Source of the DNA: JAAZVM01 sp041694155
GTDB taxonomy: Bacteria > Patescibacteriota > Gracilibacteria > BD1-5 > UBA6164
Length of the DNA: 64,000 nucleotides
NCBI GenBank assembly: GCA_041694155.1
Contig: JASMTS010000012.1
Span: 186,001 to 250,000, forward strand
Direction: 5' to 3'
Part shown: positions 32,400 to 41,080 of the stretch, in pieces
Layout: every line of letters starts with the position of its first letter
Numbering within the stretch: the first letter of the stretch is position 1
The notes under the pieces: generated by a model
What the model was told of the DNA's origin: nothing
What the model saw: only the letters and a program-made list of their open reading frames with translations
Database searches by the model: none
Made by a program: the position numbers and the translations under genes

Positions 32400-32431
32400 A
32401 AAATAGTCAATAATGAAAAGGAGATTGACAA

Positions 32432-32914
32432 ATGTATAGAATAGTTACTTTGGACCATAGCACTGCTGGTACTCCAGAAGATGGCTTTGGTCTTGATGAA
32501 TTTGGTAACTTTTTTGTTGCTATTTCCAAACATGGATTTGATAAAGACAGAGAGGCTGTAATTTTTGTTTTTGATAACAAAAAAGTTATAGCAACTACTG
32601 CAAAAATTATCAATTCCAGAAACTATAAGGCTGACAGACTTAGGTCTATACGCAAAATGGCTAAAAAAAATTCTTATGATACAAGAGTAATAGAAAAAAT
32701 AATAGAGTATCATTTGGTTTTTTTGGGTCGTAGAAAGTATAGAAGAAATGTGAATACCTATCTTTCTAGGGTTCATGTAAATAGAATAATTTCCAACATA
32801 CTTTCTCGTGTATATAAGCATGTAGGCAGTCATTATGATAGGAGTAGTGTTAACTTGAAAAAACATAAATATCAGGACTTTTATTTTAGGGTAAAAGATG
32901 CTGGTTTTATATGA
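32432..32914 (+). CDS. Unknown protein, 160 aa, standard-code gene ending in TGA
   Basis: A gene unlike its neighbours. It has no internal TGA: all eight Gly codons are GGT, GGC or GGA, and Arg codons CGT and CGC appear. A strong Shine-Dalgarno AAGGAG lies 9 bases before the ATG. The frame ends at TGA (32912-32914), only five bases before a 32-bp terminator palindrome, so the gene looks built for UGA as stop. If this host reads UGA as Gly, translation would go on for 18 codons to TAG at 32966-32968, through the terminator and into the dnaK 3' end. No family recognised: a basic, helical C-terminal half (RRKYRRNVNTYLSRVHVNRI). Confidence 0.75.
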   Translation: MYRIVTLDHSTAGTPEDGFGLDEFGNFFVAISKHGFDKDREAVIFVFDNKKVIATTAKIINSRNYKADRLRSIRKMAKKNSYDTRVIEKIIEYHLVFLGRRKYRRNVNTYLSRVHVNRIISNILSRVYKHVGSHYDRSSVNLKKHKYQDFYFRVKDAGFI

Positions 32915-32918
32915 CAAA

Positions 32919-32950
32919 AAAAGACAAAAAGCTTAAGCTTTTTGTCTTTT
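32919..32950 (+). terminator. Perfect 16-bp terminator between the 32432 gene and dnaK
   Basis: Two arms of 16 bases, AAAAGACAAAAAGCTT and its exact complement, directly joined, followed by T-rich sequence. It lies between convergent genes. Confidence 0.85.
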
Positions 32951-32957
32951 TTCTTTA

Positions 32958-34874
32958 TTATACTCTAGTTTTATTATCTCAGTCATTTTCTACATCAGCA
33001 TCTTGTACTCAGTCATCATCAGATTTGTTATCTGAATTATCTTCTCAAGTGTTATTTTGTGCTTCAGATCATGGTTGAGAATATAACTTTTGTCATACTT
33101 TCATTAATTCATCAGTAAGTTCTTTTGTAGGAGCTTCTAATTCTTCTTTTGATGCATCAGATTTTTCTAACACTTCTTTTACTTTAGATATTTTTTCTTC
33201 TATAGATTTTTTATCGTCTTCTTCTATTTTGTCAGAATTATCTTTTATCATTTTTTCAGCTTGTGCAACTGATGAGTCAGCATTGTTTCTAGCATCAACT
33301 CATTCTTTTTTCTTTTTGTCTTCTTCTTTTTTAGCTTCTGCTTCCTTTACTAATTCTTCAACTTCTTTTTCATCCATACCTGTAGAACCTTGTATAGTTA
33401 TATGTTGTTCTTTTCCAGTACCTTTATCTTTTGCTGTAACTTTTAATACTCAGTTAGCATCAATATCAAAACTTACTTCTATTTGAGGTACTCATCTAGG
33501 TGCTGAAGCTATACCATCAAGTACAAATTTACCTAATGATTTATTATCAGCTGCCATTTCTCTTTCTCATTGTAATACATGTATTTCTACACTAGGTTGA
33601 TTATCTACAGCTGTAGAGAATGTTTCTGTTTTGTTAGCAGGTATTGTTGTATTTCTAGCTATCATTGGAGTTCTGATACCTCACATTGTTTCTATACCTA
33701 GAGTTAATGGTGTAACATCAAGTAATAATACATCAGTTACATCTCATCCTATAATACCAGCTTGTACAGCTGCTCATAATGCTACAGCTTCATCAGGATT
33801 AACAGATGCATTTGGTTTTTTACCAAAAAATGCTTCTACTTTTTGTTGTACTAATGGAACTCTAGTCGAACCTCAGACAAGAAGAACTTGGTCTAATTCA
33901 CTAGCTTGTAATCATGCATCTTCTAATACTTTTTTACATGGCTCTAAACTTTTTTCTACAAAATCTCATACTAGTTCTTCAAATTTTGCTCTAGTTATAG
34001 TCATCATAAGGTTTTTAGGACCACTAGAGTCTACAGTTATATATGGAAGATTTATATCATAACTAGTTGTACTTGATAATTCTTTTTTAGCTTTTTCTGC
34101 TTCATCTCTAACTCTTTGAAGAGCCATTGAATCGTTAAATAAATCTATTCCTTGATCTTTTTTAAATTCTTCAATTATATAGTCTGTAATTTTTTTATCA
34201 AAATCATCTCAACCTAAGTGAGTATCTCAGTTAGTTGCTAGTACTTCAAATGTACCTTCTTCAGATAATTCTAATATAGATATATCAAATGTACCTCAAC
34301 CTAAGTCGTATACTGCTACTTTTTCATTTTTACCTTTACCAGCACCATATGATAATGCTGCAGCAGTAGGTTCATTAACTATTCTTTTTACTTCTAATCA
34401 TGCTATTTTACCTGCATTTATAGTTGCTTGTCTTTGGTCATCGTTAAAATAAGCAGGAACAGTAATAACTGCTTCTTTTACCTCAGAACCAAGATATTTT
34501 TCTGCATCTTCTTTTATTTTCATAAGAACATGAGCTCCTATTTCTTCTGGTCTAACTTCTTTTCAATCAAATTTTATTAAAGCTTCACCATTTTTACCTT
34601 TTACTACTTCATATGGAACATTTTTTATTTCATCTGCTACTTCATCATATTTTCTACCTATAAATCTTTTTGCAGAAAAAATTGTACCAGCTGGGTTTGT
34701 AATAGCTTGTCTTTTTGCAGGAGTACCAACTATTATACTTCCATCTTTGTGTGCTACTATAGAAGGTGTAGTTCTATTTCATTCTGCATTTTGAATTACT
34801 TTAGCTTCACCTCATTCCATAAAGGCAACACATGAGTTAGTAGTACCTAAGTCTATTCATATAATTTTTCCCAT
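32958..34874 (-). CDS. dnaK: Chaperone DnaK (Hsp70)
   Basis: 638 aa, normal length. Starts MGKIIGIDLGTTNSCVAFMEGGEAKVI with the phosphate-1 loop; then VITVPAYFNDDQRQAT, VAVYDLGGGTFDISIL and LLVGGSTRVPLVQQKVEAFFG of the ATPase domain. The substrate domain has the linker VLLLDVTPLTLGIETMGG, then IPANKTETFSTAVDNQPSVEIHVLQGERE. The helical lid is charged and the tail is disordered, rich in Asp and Asn. A CIRCE operator and a TTGACA/TAATAT promoter lie upstream, so it is under HrcA-type heat-shock control. grpE, dnaJ and hrcA are not next to it. Confidence 0.97.
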
Positions 34875-34949
34875 ATATTTTTATATTAAAATTTAAAGTT
34901 TGTAATTTTTCTTGTATTTTTTTAAAGTCATTTTTTATGACTTGGCAGT

Positions 34950-34977
34950 ATATTATCATTTTTTTTATTTCTGTCAA
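34950..34977 (-). promoter_or_regulatory. dnaK promoter
   Basis: On the minus strand TTGACA (34972-34977) and TAATAT (34950-34955), 16 bases apart, 76 bases upstream of the dnaK start. It is followed upstream by the CIRCE operator. Confidence 0.6.
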
Positions 34978-34983
34978 AACTTT

Positions 34984-35010
34984 TTAGCACTTTTTTATAT
35001 AGAGTGCTAA
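34984..35010 (-). promoter_or_regulatory. CIRCE operator (HrcA binding site)
   Basis: TTAGCACTT-N9-GAGTGCTAA, differing by one base from the CIRCE consensus TTAGCACTC-N9-GAGTGCTAA. It begins 7 bases upstream of the dnaK -35 box. HrcA binds CIRCE and represses chaperone genes until heat shock. The hrcA gene must be elsewhere in the genome. Confidence 0.95.
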
Positions 35011-35031
35011 AAAATACTTTTAGATAAAAAA

Positions 35032-35052
35032 AACAGGGTTATTAACCCTGTT
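35032..35052 (-). terminator. Terminator of the DUF465-like gene
   Basis: AACAGGGTT / AACCCTGTT stem; on the minus strand it is followed by eight T. GC-rich for this genome. Confidence 0.85.
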
Positions 35053-35075
35053 AAATAAAGTAATTCAGGCTATAT

Positions 35076-35312
35076 TTATGCCAATTTTCTTTCTTCATTT
35101 TGTTGCATATAGCTTGAAATCGCTGATTGAATCTTGTCTTTTAAGAAACATTTTCGTTTTTTGAGTTCCACGATATTCGTGTATTCGCTACAGTTATTAA
35201 CTGAAGCTGAAACTCTTTTGAATTCTTCAACCAGCGCACCAAAATTATCATCTTCTTGTGAGATTTTGGCGATTACTTCTTTGTTTTCTTTCAGAAACTG
35301 AGATTTCCTCAT
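35076..35312 (-). CDS. YdcH/DUF465-like small protein, foreign codon use
   Basis: 78 aa. The layout FLKENKEVIAKISQEDDNFGALVEEFKRVSASV followed by ELKKRKCFLKDKIQSAI resembles the YdcH (DUF465) family of small helical proteins found in proteobacteria. It contains no TGA and its codons (CTG, GCG, CTC, CGA, ACG, GTG) are rare in neighbouring genes. A textbook Shine-Dalgarno AAGGAG is 6 bases before the ATG, a promoter (TTGACT/TAAAAT) lies upstream and a GC-rich terminator follows. All of this suggests recent import from a proteobacterium. The function of DUF465 proteins is not well known. Confidence 0.8.
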   Translation of the reverse strand: MRKSQFLKENKEVIAKISQEDDNFGALVEEFKRVSASVNNCSEYTNIVELKKRKCFLKDKIQSAISSYMQQNEERKLA

Positions 35313-35340
35313 CTGATACTCCTTTTTGATTTATTTTCCA

Positions 35341-35357
35341 CTTACTTACTAAGTAAG
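35341..35357 (-). promoter_or_regulatory. Inverted repeat near the predicted start of the DUF465-like transcript
   Basis: CTTACTT-ACT-AAGTAAG, 7-bp perfect arms, lies just downstream of the -10 box where a repressor could block transcription. Candidate operator only. Confidence 0.4.
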
Positions 35358-35362
35358 CCATT

Positions 35363-35392
35363 ATTTTATAATATTTTTTTTTATTAAGTCAA
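35363..35392 (-). promoter_or_regulatory. Promoter of the DUF465-like gene
   Basis: TTGACT (35387-35392) and TAAAAT (35363-35368) on the minus strand with 18 bases between them. Confidence 0.5.
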
Positions 35393-35395
35393 ATT

Positions 35396-35423
35396 TTGTT
35401 TTTCTGCTTTTGTGTGTTATAAT
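35396..35423 (+). promoter_or_regulatory. Promoter of the 45-aa gene
   Basis: TTGTTT (35396-35401) and TATAAT (35418-35423), 16 bases apart; it is back to back with the DUF465 promoter. Confidence 0.5.
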
Positions 35424-35457
35424 ATTTAAAATAATTATTTTGATTTGTTAATTATTA

Positions 35458-35595
35458 ATGATGAAAATTATGGTTGAAAATATTGAAAATATAGAAAGCA
35501 ATGAAAAAGAAGAAGAGTTTTCTAATGAATTTGATCAATATGTTTCTTTTTTAGAAAGAAAAAGAAATCAGATAGATCATATTATAGATAAATAG
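35458..35595 (+). CDS. Very small acidic protein, 45 aa
   Basis: MMKIMVENIENIESNEKEEEFSN and then FDQYVSFLERKRNQIDHIIDK: an acidic N-terminal half and a helical, basic C-terminal half. It has no glycine, so it gives no information on the code. Support comes from the promoter 35 bases upstream and from the terminator-like repeat copy at 35608, both fitting a short transcript. Family unknown. It could be an RNA-chaperone-like or regulatory peptide, but I have no evidence. Confidence 0.5.
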   Translation: MMKIMVENIENIESNEKEEEFSNEFDQYVSFLERKRNQIDHIIDK

Positions 35596-35607
35596 TATCT
35601 ATTACAA

Positions 35608-35654
35608 TTGACAAAGTATTATATGTGTATAAATTAGACATATAATACTTTTTT
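35608..35654. repeat. 47-base hairpin repeat, copy 1
   Basis: A 14-bp perfect stem (35613-35626 with 35638-35651), an 11-base loop and a T-run: a terminator in form. The same 47 bases recur without change at 37468-37514, exactly 1860 bases downstream. Here it closes the 45-aa gene. Confidence 0.95.
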
Positions 35655-35676
35655 TATTGAAATTTGTTAAATTATT

Positions 35677-36528
35677 TTATTCGTAAATTTCATAATCATA
35701 AAAATATAATGGATTTGAATTTCTTTTATATTTAGTATAAGTTAATCTAATATCATTTGATCATTCTCTTAAATCAATTTCTACTTCATAATAAGGCATC
35801 AAAATCACAGAAATATATTCATTTCATTTCCAATTTTTAACTAAATATTTTTGAGCTTTGTATTTAGTTTTTATATTTTCATATTTTTTTGTATTGCCTA
35901 AATAGTTAACTCAAACTGTTAAATTGTTTGGTAATTCTAGATCATCAAAAATTGTTAATCTTGTATTTTCATATGAATCTACTCAAGAAGTAAACATTGT
36001 TCACAATAATTCGTTATTAAATGGTTCAATAACAATCTTTGTTTTTTGATTTTTATCACTATATATATTTATATTATCTACATTGCCTATTGTTAAATAA
36101 TTCTCAATTTCTATTATATCATTTTTTTCTCATTCAAAATATTTTTCAGCTGCTCAAAATGGAGCTTTATAACTTTCAAATACTCAAAATTTTTGAGTAT
36201 TTCAAAATATATATAATACTCCAGATTTAGAAAGTTTTATTAAATTATTTTTTCATATTAATTCATATAAATAATTTACTTGTCAAGATAATCTAGGTAA
36301 TTCTATTTTGTTATTATTTCTATCTATAGATTTTCTATTAACATGATATTTTATTTTTCATCATCAATCAAGTTTTACATTTACCTTTTTATTTTCTTGA
36401 TAAAAATAAAAAGGTTCTTTTCAATATTTTTCAATAATATTTTCAGTATTTATTATATTTTTCGAAGCAAAAGAAGTATTAAAAAATGATAATAATATTA
36501 TAGCAATAGTAATAATTTTTTTATTCAT
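35677..36528 (-). CDS. Exported protein of unknown function, 283 aa
   Basis: Signal peptide MNKKIITIAIILLSFFNTSFA with a likely cleavage after SFA. The mature part is rich in Tyr, Asn and Lys, beta-rich in character and without Cys. TGA occurs many times in frame, so this gene uses the native code, unlike the neighbour at 36777. No family is recognised. It is probably a secreted or periplasm-like surface protein. It lies inside the segment between the two 47-base hairpin repeats. Confidence 0.75.
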
Positions 36529-36746
36529 AAAAGTTATAAATTAATTAATAAATTTAAAGTTTAATTTTAAGTAATTTATTTTTTAAGTCAAAAGTTTTTA
36601 TTATTTAAAACATTTTAATGCGATTTTAATATACTATGAGTATAATGATATATTTTATATTAAATATTGGCTTAAAATAGATGGTAAAAGTATAAAAATA
36701 ATTTGTATTATTTCAAAATTTTTTTATACTTTCGAAACTTTCAATA
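36529..36746. other. Divergent gap upstream of the CHAP-like gene
   Basis: About 220 AT-rich bases between divergent genes. A possible promoter for the plus-strand gene is TTGGCT (36667-36672) with TATAAA (36691-36696), 18 bases apart. A short inverted repeat ACTTTC / GAAAGT lies near 36738-36755, just before the coding region. Confidence 0.35.
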
Positions 36747-36776
36747 ATGAAAGTAAAATCAAAAAAGGATGAGACA

Positions 36777-37397
36777 ATGTTAAGTTATTTTTCTACCGCA
36801 CGTTTTTTTATTGTTTTTGTTTTCTTTTTTTCTTCAGTTGTTTTTGCTGGAGAGGCAAGGATTTCAAATGAGTTTAAAAATACTATGAATTATTTGGATG
36901 ATAATCCAGATAATGTGTTAGAAGCTACAATAAATGGAGCAACAGGATGGAAATTTTTGTATACATCTGAAACATCAGATGTATATACTGGATTTGGACA
37001 ATTTGGACAAGTAGATGATTTAGGGTCTATTTATATTTCATTAGCACCAATTAATGAAGTAAATGCTGTAGGTTATCAATGTGTAGGTTTTGTAAAATCT
37101 GCAAGTCTTGATTTACGAAATACAGGTACCTCACAATGGATGAGAGGTGAAAGAGTAACATCTAGTGTATTACCAACTAGTGGTACTATAATTGCTACTT
37201 TCGATAGTTTCGGTAATTATGACCATGGCCATGTTGCAGTTTATATTGCAAAAATTGGTAATTATATATATGTGCTTGACCAAAATTGGGATGGAACAGG
37301 CTCAAATCCCGTAGGTAAAATTTATTTACATGCTATACCTTTTTCTGGAAATGGAGGAGTTAATGATGCAAACAGTTACTATCGTGTAGAAATTTAA
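36777..37397 (+). CDS. Secreted CHAP/BPSL0067-like cysteine amidase, standard-code gene
   Basis: 206 aa. An upstream ATG at 36747 in the same frame is possible, but AAAGGA 8 bases before 36777 favours this start. Signal peptide: MLSYFSTARFFIVFVFFFSSVVFA. The mature domain has the marks of a CHAP/NlpC-like papain-fold enzyme: catalytic Cys in GYQCVGFVK (about residue 101), SQWMRGERV, GTIIATF, His in DHGHVAVYI and IYVLDQNW. BPSL0067-type proteins share this. All 21 Gly codons are GGN and none is TGA, unlike native genes. It may be an exported peptidoglycan amidase or a toxin against other cells. Confidence 0.8.
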   Translation: MLSYFSTARFFIVFVFFFSSVVFAGEARISNEFKNTMNYLDDNPDNVLEATINGATGWKFLYTSETSDVYTGFGQFGQVDDLGSIYISLAPINEVNAVGYQCVGFVKSASLDLRNTGTSQWMRGERVTSSVLPTSGTIIATFDSFGNYDHGHVAVYIAKIGNYIYVLDQNWDGTGSNPVGKIYLHAIPFSGNGGVNDANSYYRVEI

Positions 37398-37411
37398 TTT
37401 TTTGTCTATAG

Positions 37412-37443
37412 AAAATAGCTCAAGTTTTATCTTGGGCTATTTT
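37412..37443 (+). terminator. Terminator after the CHAP-like gene
   Basis: AAATAGCTCAAG / CTTGGGCTATTT hairpin with one G-U pair, soon after the stop. The T-run is weak. Confidence 0.65.
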
Positions 37444-37467
37444 AATCATAAAGTTTTTATTATTATT

Positions 37468-37514
37468 TTGACAAAGTATTATATGTGTATAAATTAGACA
37501 TATAATACTTTTTT
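37468..37514. repeat. 47-base hairpin repeat, copy 2
   Basis: Identical in sequence to 35608-35654, with the same 14-bp stem (37473-37486 with 37498-37511) and T-run. It ends 13 bases before the proS ATG, so a full terminator-like hairpin stands directly upstream of proS with another terminator just before it. It could be an attenuator for proS or the scar of an insertion. Confidence 0.95.
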
Positions 37515-37526
37515 ATTTACAAAAAT

Positions 37527-38750
37527 ATGTTAAGATTATCTAATTTTCCATTTAAAACTCTAAAAACTAGACCAGTTGTTAGTGATAATAATTCTACAGG
37601 TATATTATTGCAAGCAGGTTTTATAAGGCAAACTATGGCCTGAGTTTATAATTATACAACTCTTTGACTTAGGGTTTTAAAAAATATAGAACAAATTGTT
37701 AGAGAAGAGATGAATAATTATTGAGCATCTGAAATACTTATGAGTTGATTATCTCCAATGGATGTTTGGGAAAAAACATGAAGAGCAGATATTGATGAAT
37801 ACTTTAAATCTCCAACATGGGGTGATAAATATTATAGATTTAATCCAACTCATGAAGAAATAGTTGTTCCACTTATGAAAGAATTTATAAATTCTTATAA
37901 AGATACATGAGCTTGTGTTTATCAAATCCAAACAAAATATAGAAATGAAAAAAGAGCAAAATCATGACTTTTGAGATGAAGAGAATTTTTGATGAAAGAT
38001 GCCTATAGTTTTCATATAGATGACGAAGATTTTTCTCCTTATTATGAGTGAATGAAAGATGTATATATGAAAATATTTGATAGATTATGAATAGGTAATG
38101 ATACTTATATAACTCTAGCTGACTGAGGTTCTTTTACAGATAAATATTCTCATGAGTTTCAAACTGTATTACCAATAGGTGAAGATGATATATATATATG
38201 TAGTGATTGTTGAACTTCTCATAATAAAGAGGTGGTTGATTTGGAAAAATGATTTACTTGTACTAAATGTAAATCATCAAATCATGAAATAAAACAAGCA
38301 TCAGAAGTATGAAATATATTCCCATTAGAAACAAAGTTTACAAAACCATTTGATGTAAAAATGGCTAATGCTGATAATATTGAACAAGATGTTATAATGT
38401 GATGTTATGGTATAGGTGTTTCTAGGTTGATGTGAGTTTTGGCTGAATATTTTATGAATGATAACTGAATAGCTTGGCCAGATAATATAGCACCAGCAGA
38501 TTATTATATTATAGTTATTTGAGAGCAAAATTTAGAAAAAGCTGAAGAAATAGCTTCTTCTTTAGAAGCAAAATGAAAAAATGTTATACTTGATGATAGA
38601 ATGAATAAAAAAATATGATTTGGGCAAAAAGCATGAGATTGTGAATTGTTTTGAATACCAAATAGAGTTGTTGTTTCTCCAAAGACTGTTGAACAATGAT
38701 GATATGAATTGACAAAAAAATGAGAAGATTCTAAAATTGTTAAATTTTAA
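37527..38750 (+). CDS. proS: Proline-tRNA ligase, compact form
   Basis: 407 aa, compared with about 570 aa for E. coli ProS. The class II core is present: GILLQAGFIRQTMAGVYNYTTLGLRVL, RFNPTHEEIVVPLMKEF, KYRNEKRAKSGLLRGREFLMKDAYSFH and the C-terminal catalytic motif QDVIMGCYGIGVSRLMGVLAEY, then GQKAGDCELFGIPNRVVV. The editing INS domain is replaced by a short stretch with CSDCG and CTKCK pairs that looks like a zinc ribbon. Without INS, Ala-tRNA-Pro editing must be done elsewhere, if at all. Gly TGA codons are frequent. Confidence 0.95.
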
Positions 38751-38751
38751 A

Positions 38752-38790
38752 TAAATAAGACTAGCTTTAAAAGCTAGTCTTATTTATTTT
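38752..38790. terminator. Bidirectional terminator between proS and the cNMP gene
   Basis: AATAAGACTAGCTTT / AAAGCTAGTCTTATT perfect stem with A- and T-runs at the ends; it lies between convergent genes. Confidence 0.85.
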
Positions 38791-39181
38791 TTAAATTTTG
38801 TATTATTCTATCATATACGGTTTTTTGTATATCTTTTCAATTTTTAAATTCTTTTATTATTGTATGTAGTAACTCTTTGTTTATTTTTAATAAAACTAAA
38901 TTTTCTAATGCTTTTATTGAAGCTGTTCTATTTTCATCTGTTATTAATGCTATTTCTCAAAAAATTTCTCATGTTTTTATAGTATTGACTTGTTTTCAGT
39001 CTATTTCTACAGAGGCATTTCATTTTTGTATTATATATGCTTCATTATTAGAGTTTTCTCATTGATGTATTATATAGTCTCATTCTTTTACTTCTACTCT
39101 TCTAGAGTTATCTATTATTTTGTTTATAAGCTCTGAATCTATTCATTGAAACAAATATATATCTTTTAGCTTTAAAGTCAT
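38780..39181 (-). CDS. Cyclic-nucleotide-binding-domain protein
   Basis: 133 aa, a single cNMP-binding beta-barrel. Family pattern: VKEGDYIIHQGENSNNEAYIIQKGNASVEIDGKQV, then IKTGEIFGEIALITDENRTASIKALENLVLL, matching the phosphate-binding cassette FGEIALI...R-T-A-S. No DNA-binding domain is attached, so it is not a CRP-type regulator by itself. It may sense cAMP or cGMP or be a structural relic. The HD gene at 20928 encodes a possible cyclic-nucleotide phosphodiesterase, but no cyclase was seen. Confidence 0.85.
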
Positions 39182-39250
39182 AATTTTTTGTAATAATTTT
39201 AAAATACATTATTATGATAACATATAATTAAAAAATATAAAAAATATAAA

Positions 39251-39703
39251 ATGATAAAAATAATAAGCTTTGTAGATAGTTTTAAGCATTATGAACAACC
39301 AATAAAGGAGTTTCAAAAGAGATTAGGTAAACAAGTGGAGTTATTAAAACTAAAACCTAGTAAGAAAAAAAATACAAATGCAATAATAAATGATGAATCA
39401 AAAACACTATTAAGCTTACTAGAAAAAGAAAAATGATATAAGGTTTTGTTATATATAGACTCAGTTGATATGAGTACCAAAGAATTTCATGATTTTATTG
39501 AATTAAAGCAAATGACCCATTCAAATATCGTTTTTATAATAGGGTGAGCTTATGGAGTAGATATAGATGTTATATCAAAGTATATTGACAAAAAAATGTC
39601 ATTTTCATCTATGACTTTTCCTCACATACAAGCAATTATGATGTTGTATGAACAATTGTATAGAGTTTTTAGTATAAAAAAAGGTTCAAATTATCATCAT
39701 TAA
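39251..39703 (+). CDS. rlmH: 23S rRNA pseudouridine-1915 N3-methyltransferase
   Basis: 150 aa SPOUT methyltransferase (RlmH/OrfX). The C-terminal signature is clear: HSNIVFIIGGAYGVDIDVI, then SFSSMTFPHIQAIMMLYEQLYRVFSIKKGSNYHH. The trefoil knot lies here and binds SAM. RlmH acts on pseudouridine 1915 in helix 69 of the assembled ribosome. It stands alone with its own terminator downstream. Confidence 0.95.
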
Positions 39704-39721
39704 TATTGATAAAATATAAAA

Positions 39722-39758
39722 AACTAATAACATATAAAAAAATGTTATTAGTTTTTTT
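39722..39758 (+). terminator. Terminator after rlmH
   Basis: ACTAATAACAT / ATGTTATTAGT stem and seven T. Confidence 0.9.
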
Positions 39759-39807
39759 GTCACTATTTTTTCTTTTTATCGTTATAATTATGGAGGATCT
39801 AAAAATA

Positions 39808-40341
39808 ATGGAAAAATGTTTATCTTGAGATTTGTCATATTTTTGAAAAATTTATGATAGATATATTGATAAAATATATAAATTTGTTTATTTAAAAACT
39901 ACAAATAAAGAAGTTGCTGAAGATATCGTTAGTGATGTTTTTATGAGTGCTATAAACAATGTAAATAGTTTTGATTTAGGTTCTAGCTCTAGTGTTTCAT
40001 CTTGGTTATATCGTATTGCAAACAATAAAGTTATTGATTATTATAGGACCAATAAGCAGAATTTAGATATTTGTGACTACTTAGATTATTCAGAATCTTT
40101 TGATATAAATCAAGATATAGACAATAAAAATAAATTAGATGAGATAATGTCTTTTTTGAATACTTATAAAAAAGATCAAAGAGATATAGTTATATATAAA
40201 ATCTGGTATGATATGTCATATAATGAAATATCTGAAATAACATGAAAAAGTGTTGATAATTGTAAAAAAATTGTAAGTAGGATTATTCAAAGTATTAGTG
40301 CTAATTTTGTTCTTGTTTTATTGTTAATTTTTCTTTTTTAA
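39808..40341 (+). CDS. ECF-type RNA polymerase sigma factor
   Basis: 177 aa. Region 2 reads LSYFGKIYDRYIDKIYKFVYLKTTNKEVAEDIVSDVFMSAI with SSWLYRIANNKVIDYYR, and region 4 reads YKKDQRDIVIYKIWYDMSYNEISEITGKSVDNCKKIVSRII. Both are typical of sigma factors for extracytoplasmic signals. I start at the ATG at 39808, because GGAGG lies 11 bases before it. A longer start at 39790 is in frame, but a TATAAT at 39783-39788 would put it at or before the start of transcription. The next gene looks like a membrane-anchored anti-sigma factor, so this is a sigma/anti-sigma pair. A hydrophobic tail (FVLVLLLIFLF) ends the protein, which is odd for a sigma factor. Confidence 0.85.
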
Positions 40342-40346
40342 ATTTT

Positions 40347-41051
40347 ATGAAAAATTTTTTGAAAACATTGTTTGAGGAATTTCCTGAACTTGCAAAAGAC
40401 AGGGAAAAAATAGAAAAAATGGTGTATTTTTTGGATAAAAATAAGCCATCTATTAATGTTGATAAAAAATTTAAAAAAGACTTGAGAAATAGAATTGCAA
40501 ATTATTCTAAACTTAAATCTAGAAAAAAGACCAACTTTTTAGTTTTTTTAACCCCTATTTTTTCTTTATTTATAGCTGTTTTTGGTTTTATATATTTTTC
40601 AGATGATATTTTTATATTGGATAATCAAGAAAAAACTTTGTTAGATAATGTCTCTCAGGAACAAATTCAACCAATGATGATGAGAACTAGTATGCCTGTA
40701 AAAGAAAAAGTAAACGATTGACATAATGTTAATGAAGTTATTCAAGAAGAACCAAATAATACAATTAATCAAGATTTAAAAACCAAGTCTGTAGTTGATA
40801 CTGATATGACTATAAGTGGTTTTGATTCGAATGTTTGATGATCATGACCTAATGATAAAGATATAAATAAAAATGATTCTATTGAAAGTTTTTCAACTTT
40901 TAGTGTAGAGCAAAAGTCTGATTTTGAAGAATATTGTGAATCTATTGATTGAGAATTTTTAGTAGATATTGATGATAAAAATTATTGTTTATATAAAGAT
41001 AAAAAATGTTATGAAGATAATTTTAATGATTGAACTTGTGATAATTTTTAA
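40347..41051 (+). CDS. Probable membrane-bound anti-sigma factor
   Basis: 234 aa. N-terminal cytoplasmic part of about 60 residues (MKNFLKTLFEEFPELAKDREKIEKMVYFLDKN), one membrane span (FLVFLTPIFSLFIAVFGFIYF, about residues 68-88), and an extracellular acidic, Asn- and Asp-rich domain with two or more Cys in its last third (CESIDGEFLVDIDDKNYC...CYEDNFNDGTC). The layout and position, 5 bases after the ECF sigma gene, fit an anti-sigma factor. The N-terminal domain does not match a named zinc-type anti-sigma motif. The disulfide-rich end may be the sensor. Confidence 0.7.
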
Positions 41052-41080
41052 TATATTTTTAATTTTTTAATATTTTGTTT

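Noticed and set aside
32294..32917. 207-aa minus-strand ORF
   Set aside because: It is the complement of the plus-strand gene at 32432 and of the rhodanese end. The plus strand has the AAGGAG site and foreign codon pattern.
33229..34062. Ser- and Thr-rich plus-strand ORFs
   Set aside because: They are shadows of dnaK, whose minus-strand frame matches Hsp70 throughout.
35608..35638. TTGACA at the start of the 47-base repeat as a promoter
   Set aside because: The downstream TATAAA is only 14 bases away and lies in the loop of a perfect terminator hairpin; the terminator reading is simpler. It could still act as a weak promoter.
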